A stretch of 64,000 bases of DNA from Magnetococcus marinus MC-1 (GCF_000014865.1 NC_008576.1:1889501-1953500); one strand, 5' to 3'. Positions 1 to 9,937 are shown, numbered from the stretch's first letter. Notes: generated by a model from the letters alone, not told the origin. Translations and numbers: made by a program.

Positions 1-1104
1 AAGCAGCGGCTGCACATGGTGGCATCCCATGGCATAACCAACTCGCCCGTTATGATAAAATGTGCACAAGTTCCTTATGGGACCTGTCTGTGTGGACGCA
101 TTGCCCAATCGGATCAGGATGTGTTGGTTACAACCAACAGTTCATTGAAGTCAGGTCATGACGTGCAGTTTGCACAGATGGAGCTACATGGTCATGTGCA
201 TGTCAAGATTCTTGGTCGCGGTGGAAAGATGTTAGGGGTTATGACCCTCTATTTGCAGCCCAATCATACCCCCAACGAGCAAGAGATCTCTATGTTGCGC
301 ACCATGGCCAATACCATGGCTGGTGTGGTGGAGCGTCGCCAAGCAGAACAAGCCGCCCATGCGGCCGCTCAAGCGAAGCAAGAGTTTTTGGCCAATATTG
401 GTCATGAATTACGCACCCCTCTCCATGGTATTTTGGGGTTTGCTGAGCGGGGGCTTAAACGATTACAGCGTGGTGAGCCTACGGTGGATCACCTGAACCG
501 CTATTTTAATAATATTGTGAAAGGTGGGCAGCGTCTGCTGCTGTTATTAAATGACCTGTTGGATCTCTCTAAACTGGAGGCAGGTCGTATGCAATTCACC
601 ATGAATTGGCACGACCTAAACCGCTTGATTGAAGAGGTGTGTGAATCTTTTCACCCGCTTATTGAAGAGAAGAGGTTAACCGTAAAGTGCGGCGTACCCT
701 TGCAAGATGGGCAAATTATGATGGATGCGGTGCGTATTCAGCAGGTATTGAGTAATCTACTGTCAAATGCCATCAAATTTACCCCAGAGCAGGGTGAGGT
801 TTGGATTCATCTGCGGGATATTGAAATGCGCGGTGGACGGCGAGCCAATGATCCCGAAATGGTAGATGGAGTGGAGTTGGTGGTTGAGGATAGTGGTATG
901 GGGATACCCGAGGGTGAGTTGGAGGAGATCTTTGATCAATTCGCCCAGTCAACCCGTACCAAGACCGGGGCTGGGGGTACAGGACTTGGCTTGGCGATCT
1001 GTCGAGAAATTATGCACAACCATGTAGGCACGATATATGCTGAAAACCGAATAGGTGGTGGTGCTCGACTGATTGTGACTCTACCAAGAGGGGGTGAACG
1101 CTAG
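1..1104 (+). CDS. GAF-domain sensor histidine kinase, 5' end outside window
   Basis: Sensor kinase that should autophosphorylate on His and pass phosphate to a response regulator. The frame is open from base 1, so the N-terminus lies outside the window; the first ATG inside is at 16. Numbering from that Met, the end of a GAF domain (about 1-105, with a CLCG motif) leads through a short Ala/Gln-rich linker to a HisKA domain with the H-box NIGHELRTPLHG (phospho-His about residue 130). The HATPase domain follows (N-box NLLSNAIKF, G1 EDSGMGIP, G2 GTGLGLAI). No membrane segment is seen in the part present, so this half is cytoplasmic. The next gene, 170 bp on, is a response regulator and is a plausible partner, although the two are not overlapping. 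Confidence 0.9.
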   Translation, partial: KQRLHMVASHGITNSPVMIKCAQVPYGTCLCGRIAQSDQDVLVTTNSSLKSGHDVQFAQMELHGHVHVKILGRGGKMLGVMTLYLQPNHTPNEQEISMLRTMANTMAGVVERRQAEQAAHAAAQAKQEFLANIGHELRTPLHGILGFAERGLKRLQRGEPTVDHLNRYFNNIVKGGQRLLLLLNDLLDLSKLEAGRMQFTMNWHDLNRLIEEVCESFHPLIEEKRLTVKCGVPLQDGQIMMDAVRIQQVLSNLLSNAIKFTPEQGEVWIHLRDIEMRGGRRANDPEMVDGVELVVEDSGMGIPEGELEEIFDQFAQSTRTKTGAGGTGLGLAICREIMHNHVGTIYAENRIGGGARLIVTLPRGGER

Positions 1105-1271
1105 AGTGTCACCGCAGCTCCGATTAAGGAATAGAGATCAATCGTATCGCGGCGTCGGCCATCAAGGGGGGATGGTGATCCTGTACGTATCTGTGTGGGT
1201 CGTTTTTGGGTATAAACGAGGGTAATCCATAATCATTGCCTATGGATGACGTGCTGGCTAAGGGTAAGAAG

Positions 1272-2177
1272 ATGGGCAGTAAAGGTGTGGTTTTAGCGGT
1301 GGATGACGATCCCCTCAACCTAGAGCTTATTGAAGAGCTGTTGGATGAGGTGGGCTATGAGGTCCATTTAGCAAAAGATGGAACAGAGGCGCTGGCTTGG
1401 CTGGAAAAAAATCCTACCCTACCTGATGTGGTGTTGCTTGACCGTATGATGCCTGGGCTTGATGGCATTGAAGTGCTCAAACAGATGAAACAGTCTGCCC
1501 AACTGGACCGTATTCCTGTCATTTTTCAAACAGCAAAATCCAGTGAAGATGCTGTGCGTGAAGGGTTGGAGGCCGGGGCCTTTTACTACATTACCAAACC
1601 TTTTAATGAAGATGCTCTATTAGCCGTGGTGGCCACCGCGTGTGAGGAGCACCGCGCCTATTCAAATCTCTTAAATGAGGTGCGTAAGACGGTTTCTGGG
1701 TTAAAATTAATGCAACAAGGCGTATTTGAACTACGCACCTTGGAACAAATGGTTGATCTGACGGGGCTGCTCTCTACCCTGTGCCCACATCCTGAATCGG
1801 TGGTAGTGGGTCTCTACGAACTGCTGATCAATGCTGTGGAGCATGGTAATTTAGGTATAACCTATCGGGAAAAAAGCCAGCTTAATCTAGAAGGTCGTTG
1901 GCATGAAGAGGTCGAACGGCGGCTGAACCTACCCCAATTCGCGGAACGTAAGGTGCGTATCGAGTATGGACGCGATACGCAACACTGCTACTTTATCATT
2001 CAAGATGAAGGGAATGGCTTTGATTGGGAACAGTATCTGGAGTTTAGTCCAGAGCGTGCCTTTGATACCCATGGGCGGGGGATTGCGATGTCTAAATTAA
2101 TGAGTTTTAGCAAGCTGACCTATATGGGGAATGGCAACACCGTCCGTGCAGAAATCGCCCTAGACCATGAGGCTTGA
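1272..2177 (+). CDS. Response regulator with C-terminal anti-sigma-type ATPase domain (REC-HATPase_c_2)
   Basis: Residues about 1-125 are a receiver domain: acidic pocket AVDDDP, phosphoacceptor Asp in LLDRMMPGLDG, conserved Lys in ITKPF. The C-terminal part (about 150-300) is not a DNA-binding domain but a GHKL ATPase of the RsbW/anti-sigma type, shown by ELLINAVEHGNLGI (N-box), QDEGNGFDW and the glycine loop THGRGIAMSK. Such proteins are thought to control a partner-switching or serine-phosphorylation branch downstream of a phosphorelay; no anti-anti-sigma or PP2C gene lies beside it. I chose the ATG at 1272 because AAGGG sits 7 bases upstream. In-frame TTG 1236 and ATG 1242 are alternatives without a good ribosome site. 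Confidence 0.85.
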   Translation: MGSKGVVLAVDDDPLNLELIEELLDEVGYEVHLAKDGTEALAWLEKNPTLPDVVLLDRMMPGLDGIEVLKQMKQSAQLDRIPVIFQTAKSSEDAVREGLEAGAFYYITKPFNEDALLAVVATACEEHRAYSNLLNEVRKTVSGLKLMQQGVFELRTLEQMVDLTGLLSTLCPHPESVVVGLYELLINAVEHGNLGITYREKSQLNLEGRWHEEVERRLNLPQFAERKVRIEYGRDTQHCYFIIQDEGNGFDWEQYLEFSPERAFDTHGRGIAMSKLMSFSKLTYMGNGNTVRAEIALDHEA

Positions 2178-2263
2178 TAAGTCTGAAAGGTATAGAGCGT
2201 GTCCGCCATTGCCAAGAGAGCCGCGTGCGTGCGCTGCCATTGGGCGCTTTGGTTGGCACGGCG

Positions 2264-2317
2264 TTTTATAAAACCACCAACAAACAGGCCCCCCCAAGGT
2301 GGCCTGTTTGTTGGTGG
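2264..2317 (-). terminator. Intrinsic terminator of the HD-GYP gene
   Basis: A perfect 17-bp inverted repeat (2274-2290 and 2301-2317) with a 10-base loop is followed, on the minus strand, by TTTTATAAAA. It lies between convergent genes and ends the minus-strand transcript. The plus side lacks a T-run, although the stem could slow transcription in both directions. Confidence 0.8.
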
Positions 2318-2333
2318 TACGGTGGAATAAGCA

Positions 2334-5300
2334 TCATGCATCCAGATAGGGCCTGATGTCCACATCATCCATCTGGAAATCCAGCAGGTACTCTTCGCCG
2401 TATTCGTGATAGAGGCCACTTGATAAAAACAGCTGAAACAGCTCTTTATCAATATGCTGGTCCTTGACCATAAAGCTCATGATTTTTATGGCTTCACTCA
2501 TTTTTTTGGGCTTTTTGTAGGGTCGGTCTGCGGCTGTGAGCGCCTCAAAAACATCCGCGATGGCCATGATACGAGCCTGAACCGACATCTGATCTTTCTT
2601 CAAACCACGGGGGTAGCCTGTACCGATCATCGTTTCGTGATGGGCACCGGCAAATTCGGGTACATTTTTCATCCCTTCTGGAAAGGGTAGCTTCTCCAGC
2701 ATAAGGATACTTTGCACCACATGCTCATTGATCTTGAAACGTTCTTCATTGCTTAGGGTTCCCTTGGCAATGCAGAGGTTATAGATCTCCCCAAAGTTAT
2801 ATTGGTTCTCGGGTACCGGCATGGTAATACCCAGTGCCTCCAACTCTGCCACCTCTTTATCCCGATCAAGGCGTGGCAGAATATGATCAGCACGATCAGA
2901 GAGCAAAGATTCCCGAGCTGGTATGGCGACCTTCTCTAAATCCTTTACGCGCAACAGCTCGGCTTCTGAAAGGCCCAAACGATCATCAAAATAACGCATC
3001 CAGGGAATTTGCGCAATTTGACGGATACGCTCTTGTTTTTCAGGGGCCATATACTCCCCGCCCACATTGGATGTAGCAAGAAATTCAAAATCATTATCCA
3101 ACTGAGCCTTCTTCTCTTTCAGACTCTTTTCCAACGCATCGAGCATGCCGTTGCCCTGTGCCACATCCTGCCAAAACTGAATTTGGGCATCTCGGTAGAG
3201 CACTTCAAAACGCATGCGTACTTCGTGGATACGGTTATAGGTGGTTTCCAGTTTGGTCGCTTTGTCCACCACATATTCCGGGGTTGTTACCTTTCCACAA
3301 TCATGCAACCAAGCCGCAACACGCATCTCTTCGGCCTGCGTTTCGTTCATGGTAAAACCGGCAAAGGGGCCATCCGTTGCGCGGTTGGCCAAATCCGCCA
3401 AACGCTGTCCCAAAATGGGTACCCGTTCACAATGTCCACCGGTATAGGCGGACTTGGCGTCAATGGCACCGGCCATAAGGCGGATAAAGGAGTCAAAAAG
3501 CGCTTTTTGGGCTTCTAACAGCGTTTTATTCTCCAATGTTACCGCAGCCTGGGCAGACAGTGCCTCAATGATGGAGACTGTATCTGCCTCAAAGGGCACA
3601 GTGGCACCTGTAACGGGGTCTTGGGCATTAAGGAGTTGCAAAACACCCAACACCTTGCCGCCGCGTGGCACCAGCGGGACGTTGAGAAACGATTGAGAAC
3701 GGTAGCCGGTGGCGGCATCAAACTTACGGGTTCCAGAAAAATCAAATGTGGTGTTGTCATAGGCATCGACAATATTGACCGTTTTGGCCGTAAGTGCCGT
3801 ATAGGTCGCCACATTGGAGTGGTTGGGCTCACCGGTCTCTGGATGATGAAGATTCATGGGGGGGAGGGTCACGGGCTGACCACTCTTGCCGCCCATGGAC
3901 ATCCCCAAGGAGTTGGTACGCAAAATTTTAAAGTGAAGTTTGTCATCTTCGAGCATATAGAGGGTACCGGCATCAGCCCGGGTTAACTCAATTCCCCCCA
4001 ATAAAATCTTTTCAAGTAACACTTCATGATCATTCTCCACCCCTAGGGATATGGAGATATCAAGTACCTTCTGCAACTTGGCTTGGGAGCGTTGCATCGC
4101 TTCGGTACGTGCGAGGATGGTCTCTTTCAAAGCCGCAAAACCAGAGGTTAATTGATTGACCTCGGTAATCATAGATCCTTCTGGAGACTTTCCATCAAAA
4201 TCCAGACGCTGGATTCTCTCGGCGTCCTCAGCAAGCAGCACCAACACTTTACTAAGCTTGCGGATACTCCATATGATTAAGGGAACCAATACCAGCATCA
4301 GCAGCAGCACGGAAACCAAAATGGTCTGACGCATGTTGCGTACATGGCCGGTGAAATCGGAAAGCGGTGAGATCACCGCTACATTGAGCGTATGTTCAGG
4401 AATCGGCGTGTAGGCGTGCTGGACCAATAAGTAAGGATCCCCTTTAAAAGGATGGACCTCAACCTGTTCTCTCGCTGGGTTAAGATTCTCCAACAGCGTC
4501 ACCTGGGGTATCCCCAGAGCATCCATTGGGGTCAAAGATTGGATGGGGGTTTGGCCGTTGAATCCCTGGTAAGCCAACACCCTTTTTTGTTGATCAAAAA
4601 TTAACAAATGGCTGTGTTTGGAAATCTGTTTTTCTTGCAAAAGTCGATTGAGCTGGCGCAATGTCAGGTCAACCCCAACCACGCCCGCCCCCCCTTTTAG
4701 GGCATGAGAGACGGTGATACCCAACTCTGGAGAGGAGTTGAACACATAAGCATCGGTCACCGAAAAAGTTTTGCTGGTCAACGCCTTGCCATACCAAGGG
4801 CGACTAACCGGGTTGTAGCTGGGGTTATCCGTTTGGCGATGCTCGAGTACTTTGCCTTGATGATCCAAAAATTGCAGGTAGGTTTTGCGGGGCGTACCGT
4901 GGATGATACGGGCAATCACGGCGGTCTGTTCTGGCGCTTCATAGAGGGCTCGGACGCCTGGGTTTTCTACAGCGGCAATGGCTTGAATAAAGTCTCCGTT
5001 GGCCAAACCAACATAGACGGCATATAGGTTTTTATCCACCTGAAGGGATTCGATCAACTGTGCCATAAAGGGATGGTTCATACCATCCCCCACCAGGGGT
5101 GCGTTGATCGAAGGAGCGCTGGCATGCACACGGCTGAGCACCATGGCTGGCCGGAGAACCCCTTTTAATTGGTGGGTGATATCCGCTGTTGTGGATTGAA
5201 AGAGGTTGATCGCATCCTTTTGCGCCGTAAGAACGCTCTGCCGGTGAACAATGAAGAAAATCATGACCGTGAGCAGAAGCACAACAGCCAAAAGATAGAG

Positions 5301-5348
5301 GCTCATACCAATATGAAAGGGGAACTGTTTTTTTGTAGGACTCTTCAT
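2334..5348 (-). CDS. Membrane-bound Cache-GAF-HD-GYP c-di-GMP phosphodiesterase
   Basis: Predicted 1004-residue sensor that degrades cyclic di-GMP. It has TM1 (about 14-35), a periplasmic double-Cache-like ligand domain (about 40-330), TM2 (about 342-362), a HAMP-like linker and coiled coil (to about 430), a GAF domain (about 435-605) and an HD-GYP domain (about 615-985). The HD pair is at 682-683 (LHDCGK), a further His at 876 (NEHV), HHE at 903-905 and the GYP signature at 911-913 (GTGYP), so the catalytic set looks complete. About 150 extra residues (roughly 697-855), charged and helical, separate the HD motif from the rest of the domain, which is longer than the usual HD-GYP core of about 180 residues. 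Ligand unknown. Confidence 0.9.
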   Translation of the reverse strand: MKSPTKKQFPFHIGMSLYLLAVVLLLTVMIFFIVHRQSVLTAQKDAINLFQSTTADITHQLKGVLRPAMVLSRVHASAPSINAPLVGDGMNHPFMAQLIESLQVDKNLYAVYVGLANGDFIQAIAAVENPGVRALYEAPEQTAVIARIIHGTPRKTYLQFLDHQGKVLEHRQTDNPSYNPVSRPWYGKALTSKTFSVTDAYVFNSSPELGITVSHALKGGAGVVGVDLTLRQLNRLLQEKQISKHSHLLIFDQQKRVLAYQGFNGQTPIQSLTPMDALGIPQVTLLENLNPAREQVEVHPFKGDPYLLVQHAYTPIPEHTLNVAVISPLSDFTGHVRNMRQTILVSVLLLMLVLVPLIIWSIRKLSKVLVLLAEDAERIQRLDFDGKSPEGSMITEVNQLTSGFAALKETILARTEAMQRSQAKLQKVLDISISLGVENDHEVLLEKILLGGIELTRADAGTLYMLEDDKLHFKILRTNSLGMSMGGKSGQPVTLPPMNLHHPETGEPNHSNVATYTALTAKTVNIVDAYDNTTFDFSGTRKFDAATGYRSQSFLNVPLVPRGGKVLGVLQLLNAQDPVTGATVPFEADTVSIIEALSAQAAVTLENKTLLEAQKALFDSFIRLMAGAIDAKSAYTGGHCERVPILGQRLADLANRATDGPFAGFTMNETQAEEMRVAAWLHDCGKVTTPEYVVDKATKLETTYNRIHEVRMRFEVLYRDAQIQFWQDVAQGNGMLDALEKSLKEKKAQLDNDFEFLATSNVGGEYMAPEKQERIRQIAQIPWMRYFDDRLGLSEAELLRVKDLEKVAIPARESLLSDRADHILPRLDRDKEVAELEALGITMPVPENQYNFGEIYNLCIAKGTLSNEERFKINEHVVQSILMLEKLPFPEGMKNVPEFAGAHHETMIGTGYPRGLKKDQMSVQARIMAIADVFEALTAADRPYKKPKKMSEAIKIMSFMVKDQHIDKELFQLFLSSGLYHEYGEEYLLDFQMDDVDIRPYLDA

Positions 5349-5768
5349 GATCGCCTCAAATTTCTATAATTGTTCACTGATCTAGGGGAGAGCCGTGGCA
5401 GGTATTCCTTGAGTATCAGAAACAAGGGGGTGTAACTGCCCGCATCACGCTTGAAAAGGGGCTCATACATCCATGGATGAGCGTGATAGAATCTGTAATA
5501 GGTCACTGCCCGATTGTTTCCCCCGCCCAGCACCAGACCGATTCATTCTTTGGTTCGCGATCGTACTTGATTGAATACGATTCAATAGATTCACTATGGA
5601 GATTGGAAATAGATCTTCCTAAGTTGATATAGTGGATGCGGTTCCATATTTTTTCAAGAACTCCTTCTGTTACCGGATATTTTTTTTGAACATCATTGCT
5701 TAGTGATGGCTAAGTTTCGCGTAAAACACCGATAATAAAGGTTATTTTCCGATATATAGGGGAATGTA
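5349..5768. other. Intergenic stretch upstream of the HD-GYP gene
   Basis: There is no convincing gene in these 420 bases. The sequence turns AT-rich after about 5560. It contains a 7-bp inverted repeat, ATTGAAT-ACG-ATTCAAT (5570-5586), that could be an operator for the divergent transcript. No clear sigma-70 promoter was picked out. Confidence 0.4.
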
Positions 5769-6110
5769 TTGTCGAAGAGCATTGGCGTAAAAATCGCTGT
5801 TGTAGGGTTAAAAGATGGTGCAGAGCGTGGCCTTCTGCCGCTGTTATGTCGACTAGGCGCCATAAAAAGGCTTAATGAGCTTCCAGGGTTCACGCCAGAG
5901 CATGCCCATACCAATGGATTAGCCAAAACCGTCAGCTGCGTATGGGGTGATGTGAAAATTCAGATGGAGTTTACGCCTGCTAAGGTTTCTGATTCGCATT
6001 TAAAGGGTTATGAAGGCTGCATGGTAAAGCGGCAGGATTTGACCAACGATTTGGGGGAATGCCGAGGATATTGGAGACGGTCAGCTGGTGACCACGTTCT
6101 AATCGAGTAA
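5769..6110 (+). CDS. Possible small hypothetical protein (113 aa), TTG start
   Basis: Open frame beginning with TTG, 6 bases after AGGGGA. The first 80 residues look protein-like: a hydrophobic strand VKIAVVGL near the N-terminus and a second strand WGDVKIQMEF, vaguely reminiscent of a small GTPase fold. There is no P-loop GxxxxGK[ST], and the C-terminal 30 residues look random, as if the frame were broken. I do not recognise a family. It could be a decayed gene fragment or a chance frame. Confidence 0.3.
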   Translation: MSKSIGVKIAVVGLKDGAERGLLPLLCRLGAIKRLNELPGFTPEHAHTNGLAKTVSCVWGDVKIQMEFTPAKVSDSHLKGYEGCMVKRQDLTNDLGECRGYWRRSAGDHVLIE

Positions 6111-6190
6111 CCGCTGATGGCCGCCTAGCGCGCAACTCGGCTGCTGATGCGCGTCGCTAGAAAAAAGGGGAAAGGGGCAGAAACATTAAA

Positions 6191-6245
6191 CTGCAAGATA
6201 AATGTTACCAAGCTGTCATGAGAATGCCCTTCAAAACGATATTTT
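6191..6245 (+). promoter_or_regulatory. Candidate Pho-box array and promoter of the pst operon
   Basis: Four heptamers repeat on an exact 11-bp pitch: CTGCAAG (6191), ATGTTAC (6202), CTGTCAT (6213) and ATGCCCT (6224). The third is a perfect PhoB half-site, and all four keep TG at positions 2-3. A TATTTT hexamer (6240-6245) lies about 10 bases after the last heptamer, the spacing expected for a -10 box at a PhoB-activated promoter. The pstC start is about 140 bases further on. Activation by PhoB is inferred. Confidence 0.55.
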
Positions 6246-6386
6246 GCACATTATGCTCTGGGCGTTCTGTATGGGCAGGACTTTCATTTATGCGTGGATG
6301 CCCATAGGGAATATAGGGTTAAAGCACTATTTGGTTAGCTGCTTTGTGGGTTCTCTTTGTTTTTTTGGGAAAGGCCAAACGCCGTC

Positions 6387-7769
6387 ATGACTCTTTCGGC
6401 ACTCACCCTCGTCATTGTACTGCTCGCAATGGGCACCTACATGGGACGCCGTCACGCCTTTAAAATACTGGAGGGTAGACATCCTAGTGAGCTCCACTCA
6501 CGACCCAACTACCACGGTGCTTTTGTGGGGTTGTATGCGGCCCTGCCAGGTGCCGTAATTTTGATGGGTTGGTTGATCTTTGAACCTGACCTTATCCAAT
6601 CTATGGTCATGGCGCATTTTAACATACCAGAAGGGCCAACCATGACCGAACAGGTCATGGTGATCATGAATAAGATCAAAATTGTTGCGGCTGGTGGTCA
6701 GCTCATGGGTGGTGTGAGTGAGCAGATTACAATCGCATCTCAACAATATAATGAATTGAAATCTGTAAGCTTTTATACGCTTATGGGCAGTTTGTTCGTG
6801 GTGCTTAGCGGGGCCATGAGTTTTGCCTATATGCAGTTGGGTATCGAAAGCCGGGTACGCAATAAAGTCGAAAAAGTCGTACGGGTTATCCTCATTGGCA
6901 GTTCGACACTCTCCATTTTGGTAACGTTGGGTATTGTTCTGTCGCTTATGTTTGAAGCGATCCTGTTTTTTGGCCAAATCCCCCCCACGGATTTTCTGTT
7001 TGGTTTGCAGTGGAGCCCCCAAACGGCGCTACGGGCCGATCAAGTGGGCGGATCAGGATCATTTGGTGCCATACCACTGTTCGCGGGCACCTTGATGATT
7101 ACCCTGATTGCCATGCTGGTCGCGGCACCCATCGGTTTGCTCGCTGCCGTGTTTATGTCGGAGTATGCTACCCCGTTGGTGCGTGCCTGGGTTAAGCCCG
7201 TGCTGGAGATCTTGGCGGGGGTGCCAACGGTGGTCTATGGGTTCTTTGCGGCCTTGACCGTTGCCCCCTTTCTCTCCAATACAGGTCAGGCCATAGGGTT
7301 GCATGTGGCATCGGAAAGCGCCTTGGCGGCGGGTTTGGTCATGGGTATCATGATCATCCCCTTTGTCTCTTCCCTCTCCGATGATGTGATCAATGCGGTT
7401 CCTCAATCTCTGCGCGATGGCTCATACGGTTTAGGGGCGACTAAGGCAGAGACCATTAAACAGGTCATTTTACCCGCAGCACTGCCCGGGATTGTGGGGG
7501 CTCTGCTGCTGGCGGTCTCACGCGCCATTGGTGAAACCATGATTGTGGTCATGGCGGCGGGGGCCGCAGCGAAGCTTTCGGCCAATCCGTTGGAATCCAT
7601 GACCACCGTAACGGTGCAAATTGTCACCTTGTTGGTGGGAGACCAAGAGTTTGATAGTGCCAAAACCTTATCAGCCTTTGCCCTGGGTCTGACGCTGTTT
7701 GGCGTAACCTTGATCTTGAACTTTATCGCCCTGCGGGTGGTGCAGAAATATCGAGAGCAATATGACTGA
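6387..7769 (+). CDS. pstC: Phosphate ABC transporter permease PstC, long form
   Basis: Inner-membrane permease subunit of the high-affinity phosphate importer PstSCAB. About 460 residues; the first 200 or so form an extra N-terminal membrane region (the PstC_N type common in Alphaproteobacteria), followed by the usual six-helix permease core. The core holds the cytoplasmic EAA-type loop for PstB: DVINAVPQSLRDGSYGLGATKAE, then VSRAIGETM. I take the ATG at 6387, with GGGAAAGG 12 bases upstream, rather than the in-frame TTG at 6357. It overlaps pstA by 8 bases, so the two are translationally coupled. The Pho-box-like array upstream suggests induction by phosphate starvation. Confidence 0.95.
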   Translation: MTLSALTLVIVLLAMGTYMGRRHAFKILEGRHPSELHSRPNYHGAFVGLYAALPGAVILMGWLIFEPDLIQSMVMAHFNIPEGPTMTEQVMVIMNKIKIVAAGGQLMGGVSEQITIASQQYNELKSVSFYTLMGSLFVVLSGAMSFAYMQLGIESRVRNKVEKVVRVILIGSSTLSILVTLGIVLSLMFEAILFFGQIPPTDFLFGLQWSPQTALRADQVGGSGSFGAIPLFAGTLMITLIAMLVAAPIGLLAAVFMSEYATPLVRAWVKPVLEILAGVPTVVYGFFAALTVAPFLSNTGQAIGLHVASESALAAGLVMGIMIIPFVSSLSDDVINAVPQSLRDGSYGLGATKAETIKQVILPAALPGIVGALLLAVSRAIGETMIVVMAAGAAAKLSANPLESMTTVTVQIVTLLVGDQEFDSAKTLSAFALGLTLFGVTLILNFIALRVVQKYREQYD

Positions 7770-9060
7770 GCACGCGAACACATCTTTCACTAACCCCACA
7801 GCATTGAGCTTGTTAAAAAAGCGGCGTGCCTCAGAAACACGTTTTAGGCTGTTGGGTATAAGCGGTATCGTGGTGGCATTGGCTGCGCTGGTGATCTTGT
7901 TGACCACCATGCTGGGCAATGGCTTAACGGCTTTTCAACAGACCCAGATCAAGCTGAAGATCCACTTTGACGAGCAGGTTATCGACCCTGAAGGCAAACG
8001 CGATCCTAAGGTGCTCTCGCATGCGGACTATCGTAAGCTTTATACCAATGGGCTCTATGCGCTGTTTCCGGATGTCAAAAGCCGTAGAGACAAGTCTGAA
8101 TTGCGCAAAACTTTGATTAGCAGCAGTGCGCAATACGCCTTGCGGGACGTGGTGCTGGAGCAGCCTGAACTGGTGGGCACCACCCGCGAGCTATGGTTGG
8201 TGGCCAGTGATGATGTGGATATGTATCTGAAAGGCTACTTTACCAAGGATGTGCCCGAGAGTGATCGTCCCATTAAGGACATCACCATAAGCTGGATAGA
8301 ACAGTTACAACACGAAGGGCGCATTGATAAAAAGTTTAACCGTGATTTCTTCACCAATGGTAGTTCTCAAGATCCAGAACAAGCGGGTATTTTGGGGGCG
8401 TTGGTTGGCTCTGGCTTGACCTTGTTGGTGACGTTTTTGGCCTCGTTCCCAGTGGGCTTGGCCACGGCGGTCTATCTGGAAGAGTTTGCTCCCAAAAATG
8501 GTTGGACAGATTTGATTGAGGTCAACATTAACAACCTGGCTGCGGTGCCCTCGATTGTCTTTGGTCTATTGGGGTTGGCGGTGTTTTTAAATGTTATGCA
8601 TATGCCCCGCTCGGCACCAGTGGTGGGTGGTTTGACCTTGGCGTTGATGACGTTGCCCACCATTATCATCGCGACCCGCGCGGCGCTCAAAGCGGTACCC
8701 CCTTCATTGCGGGATGCCGCCCGTGGATTGGGTGCATCGCCCTTACAGGTGGTGTTGCATCACGTCGTACCCTTGGCGATGCCGGGAATCTTGACCGGTA
8801 CGATCATTGGCATGGCGCAGGCTTTGGGTGAAACAGCCCCGCTGTTGATGATTGGTATGGTCGCGTTTTTGGTGGATATTCCCCACAGTGCCACGGATGC
8901 CGCAACGGTCATGCCGGTACAGATCTATCTGTGGGCGGACAGCGCCGAACGGGGCTTTGTGGAGAAGACCGCCGCAGCGACATTGGTATTGCTGGGTTTT
9001 CTGGTCTTGATGAATCTGCTGGCTGTGCTGCTCAGAAAGAAATTTGAGCGCCGTTGGTAG
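7762..9060 (+). CDS. pstA: Phosphate ABC transporter permease PstA with DUF3333 N-terminus
   Basis: Second permease subunit of the Pst importer, 432 residues. TM1 (about 30-52) is followed by a roughly 150-residue periplasmic or interfacial segment of the DUF3333 type, then the permease core from about 205. The EAA loop is seen in [21 protein letters not shown], followed by [14 protein letters not shown]. The ATG lies inside the end of pstC (ATGACTGA overlap). The protein should pair with PstC to form the channel driven by PstB. The extended N-terminus matches the extended PstC, as expected for the alphaproteobacterial version. Confidence 0.95.
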   Translation: MTEHANTSFTNPTALSLLKKRRASETRFRLLGISGIVVALAALVILLTTMLGNGLTAFQQTQIKLKIHFDEQVIDPEGKRDPKVLSHADYRKLYTNGLYALFPDVKSRRDKSELRKTLISSSAQYALRDVVLEQPELVGTTRELWLVASDDVDMYLKGYFTKDVPESDRPIKDITISWIEQLQHEGRIDKKFNRDFFTNGSSQDPEQAGILGALVGSGLTLLVTFLASFPVGLATAVYLEEFAPKNGWTDLIEVNINNLAAVPSIVFGLLGLAVFLNVMHMPRSAPVVGGLTLALMTLPTIIIATRAALKAVPPSLRDAARGLGASPLQVVLHHVVPLAMPGILTGTIIGMAQALGETAPLLMIGMVAFLVDIPHSATDAATVMPVQIYLWADSAERGFVEKTAAATLVLLGFLVLMNLLAVLLRKKFERRW

Positions 9061-9116
9061 GGCACGACCTACGCAACACAACACTGTTTTCAAACGATAG
9101 GAAAGCGATAATAACC

Positions 9117-9914
9117 ATGGTCGCAGAGATGTTACATAACGGTGATTCCTCACTCATTATCCCCAAAATGCAGGCGCGAGATTGCGGGGTTTTTTATGGG
9201 GAAAACAACGCATTGCGTGGTATTAACCTGGATATTCCCCCCCGTCAGGTCACCGCGCTGATCGGGCCTTCGGGCTGTGGAAAAAGTACCTTTTTGCGCT
9301 GCCTAAACCGCATGAACGATACCATTGAAGGGTGTCGTGTGGTGGGTTCTTTGACCCTGGATGGTGCCGATATTTACGATAAAAATGTGGATGTTGTGCA
9401 ATTGCGGGCAAGGGTGGGCATGGTCTTTCAAAAGCCGAACCCCTTTCCCAAATCCATCTATGACAATGTGGCGTATGGGCCGCGTATTCATGGCTTGGCT
9501 AAGGATAAAGATGAGTTGGATCAAATCGTGATCAACTCATTGGAAAAAGCCGGCCTGCTAAAAGAGGTTAAAGACCGCATGGATTCGCCGGGGAATGGTC
9601 TTTCCGGTGGTCAGCAGCAGCGTTTGTGCATTGCCCGCGCCATTGCGGTAAGCCCTGAGGTTATCCTAATGGACGAGCCTTGCTCGGCTTTGGATCCCAT
9701 TGCAACGGCAAAAATTGAAGAGCTCATTGATGAGCTGCGCGATAACTATACCATTATTATCGTAACCCACTCCATGCAGCAGGCGGCACGTGTTTCCCAA
9801 TACACCGCCTTTTTCCACCTTGGAGATCTGGTTGAGGTTGATGATACGGAAAAGATCTTTACCAACCCCTCCGATGAGCGGACTCAGGGGTATATTACAG
9901 GCCGCTTTGGATGA
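9117..9914 (+). CDS. pstB: Phosphate ABC transporter ATPase PstB
   Basis: ATPase of the Pst importer, about 265 residues, a normal length. It has Walker [10 protein letters not shown] (about 50-58), Q-loop VFQKPNPFP, signature [14 protein letters not shown], Walker [14 protein letters not shown], and the switch His in [10 protein letters not shown]. The long tract [16 protein letters not shown] is characteristic of PstB. I chose ATG 9117, preceded by AGGAAAG at about 12 bases; an in-frame TTG at 9054 would overlap pstA but adds residues not typical of the family. Its stop overlaps an in-frame ATG of phoU (ATGA). Confidence 0.96.
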   Translation: MVAEMLHNGDSSLIIPKMQARDCGVFYGENNALRGINLDIPPRQVTALIGPSGCGKSTFLRCLNRMNDTIEGCRVVGSLTLDGADIYDKNVDVVQLRARVGMVFQKPNPFPKSIYDNVAYGPRIHGLAKDKDELDQIVINSLEKAGLLKEVKDRMDSPGNGLSGGQQQRLCIARAIAVSPEVILMDEPCSALDPIATAKIEELIDELRDNYTIIIVTHSMQQAARVSQYTAFFHLGDLVEVDDTEKIFTNPSDERTQGYITGRFG

Positions 9915-9937
9915 GTCTTAGGACAAAGGAGGGAACC

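Noticed and set aside
6357-6386. Upstream TTG start for pstC
   Set aside because: No ribosome site; the added residues (MFFWERPNAV) precede a normal membrane N-terminus that starts at ATG 6387.
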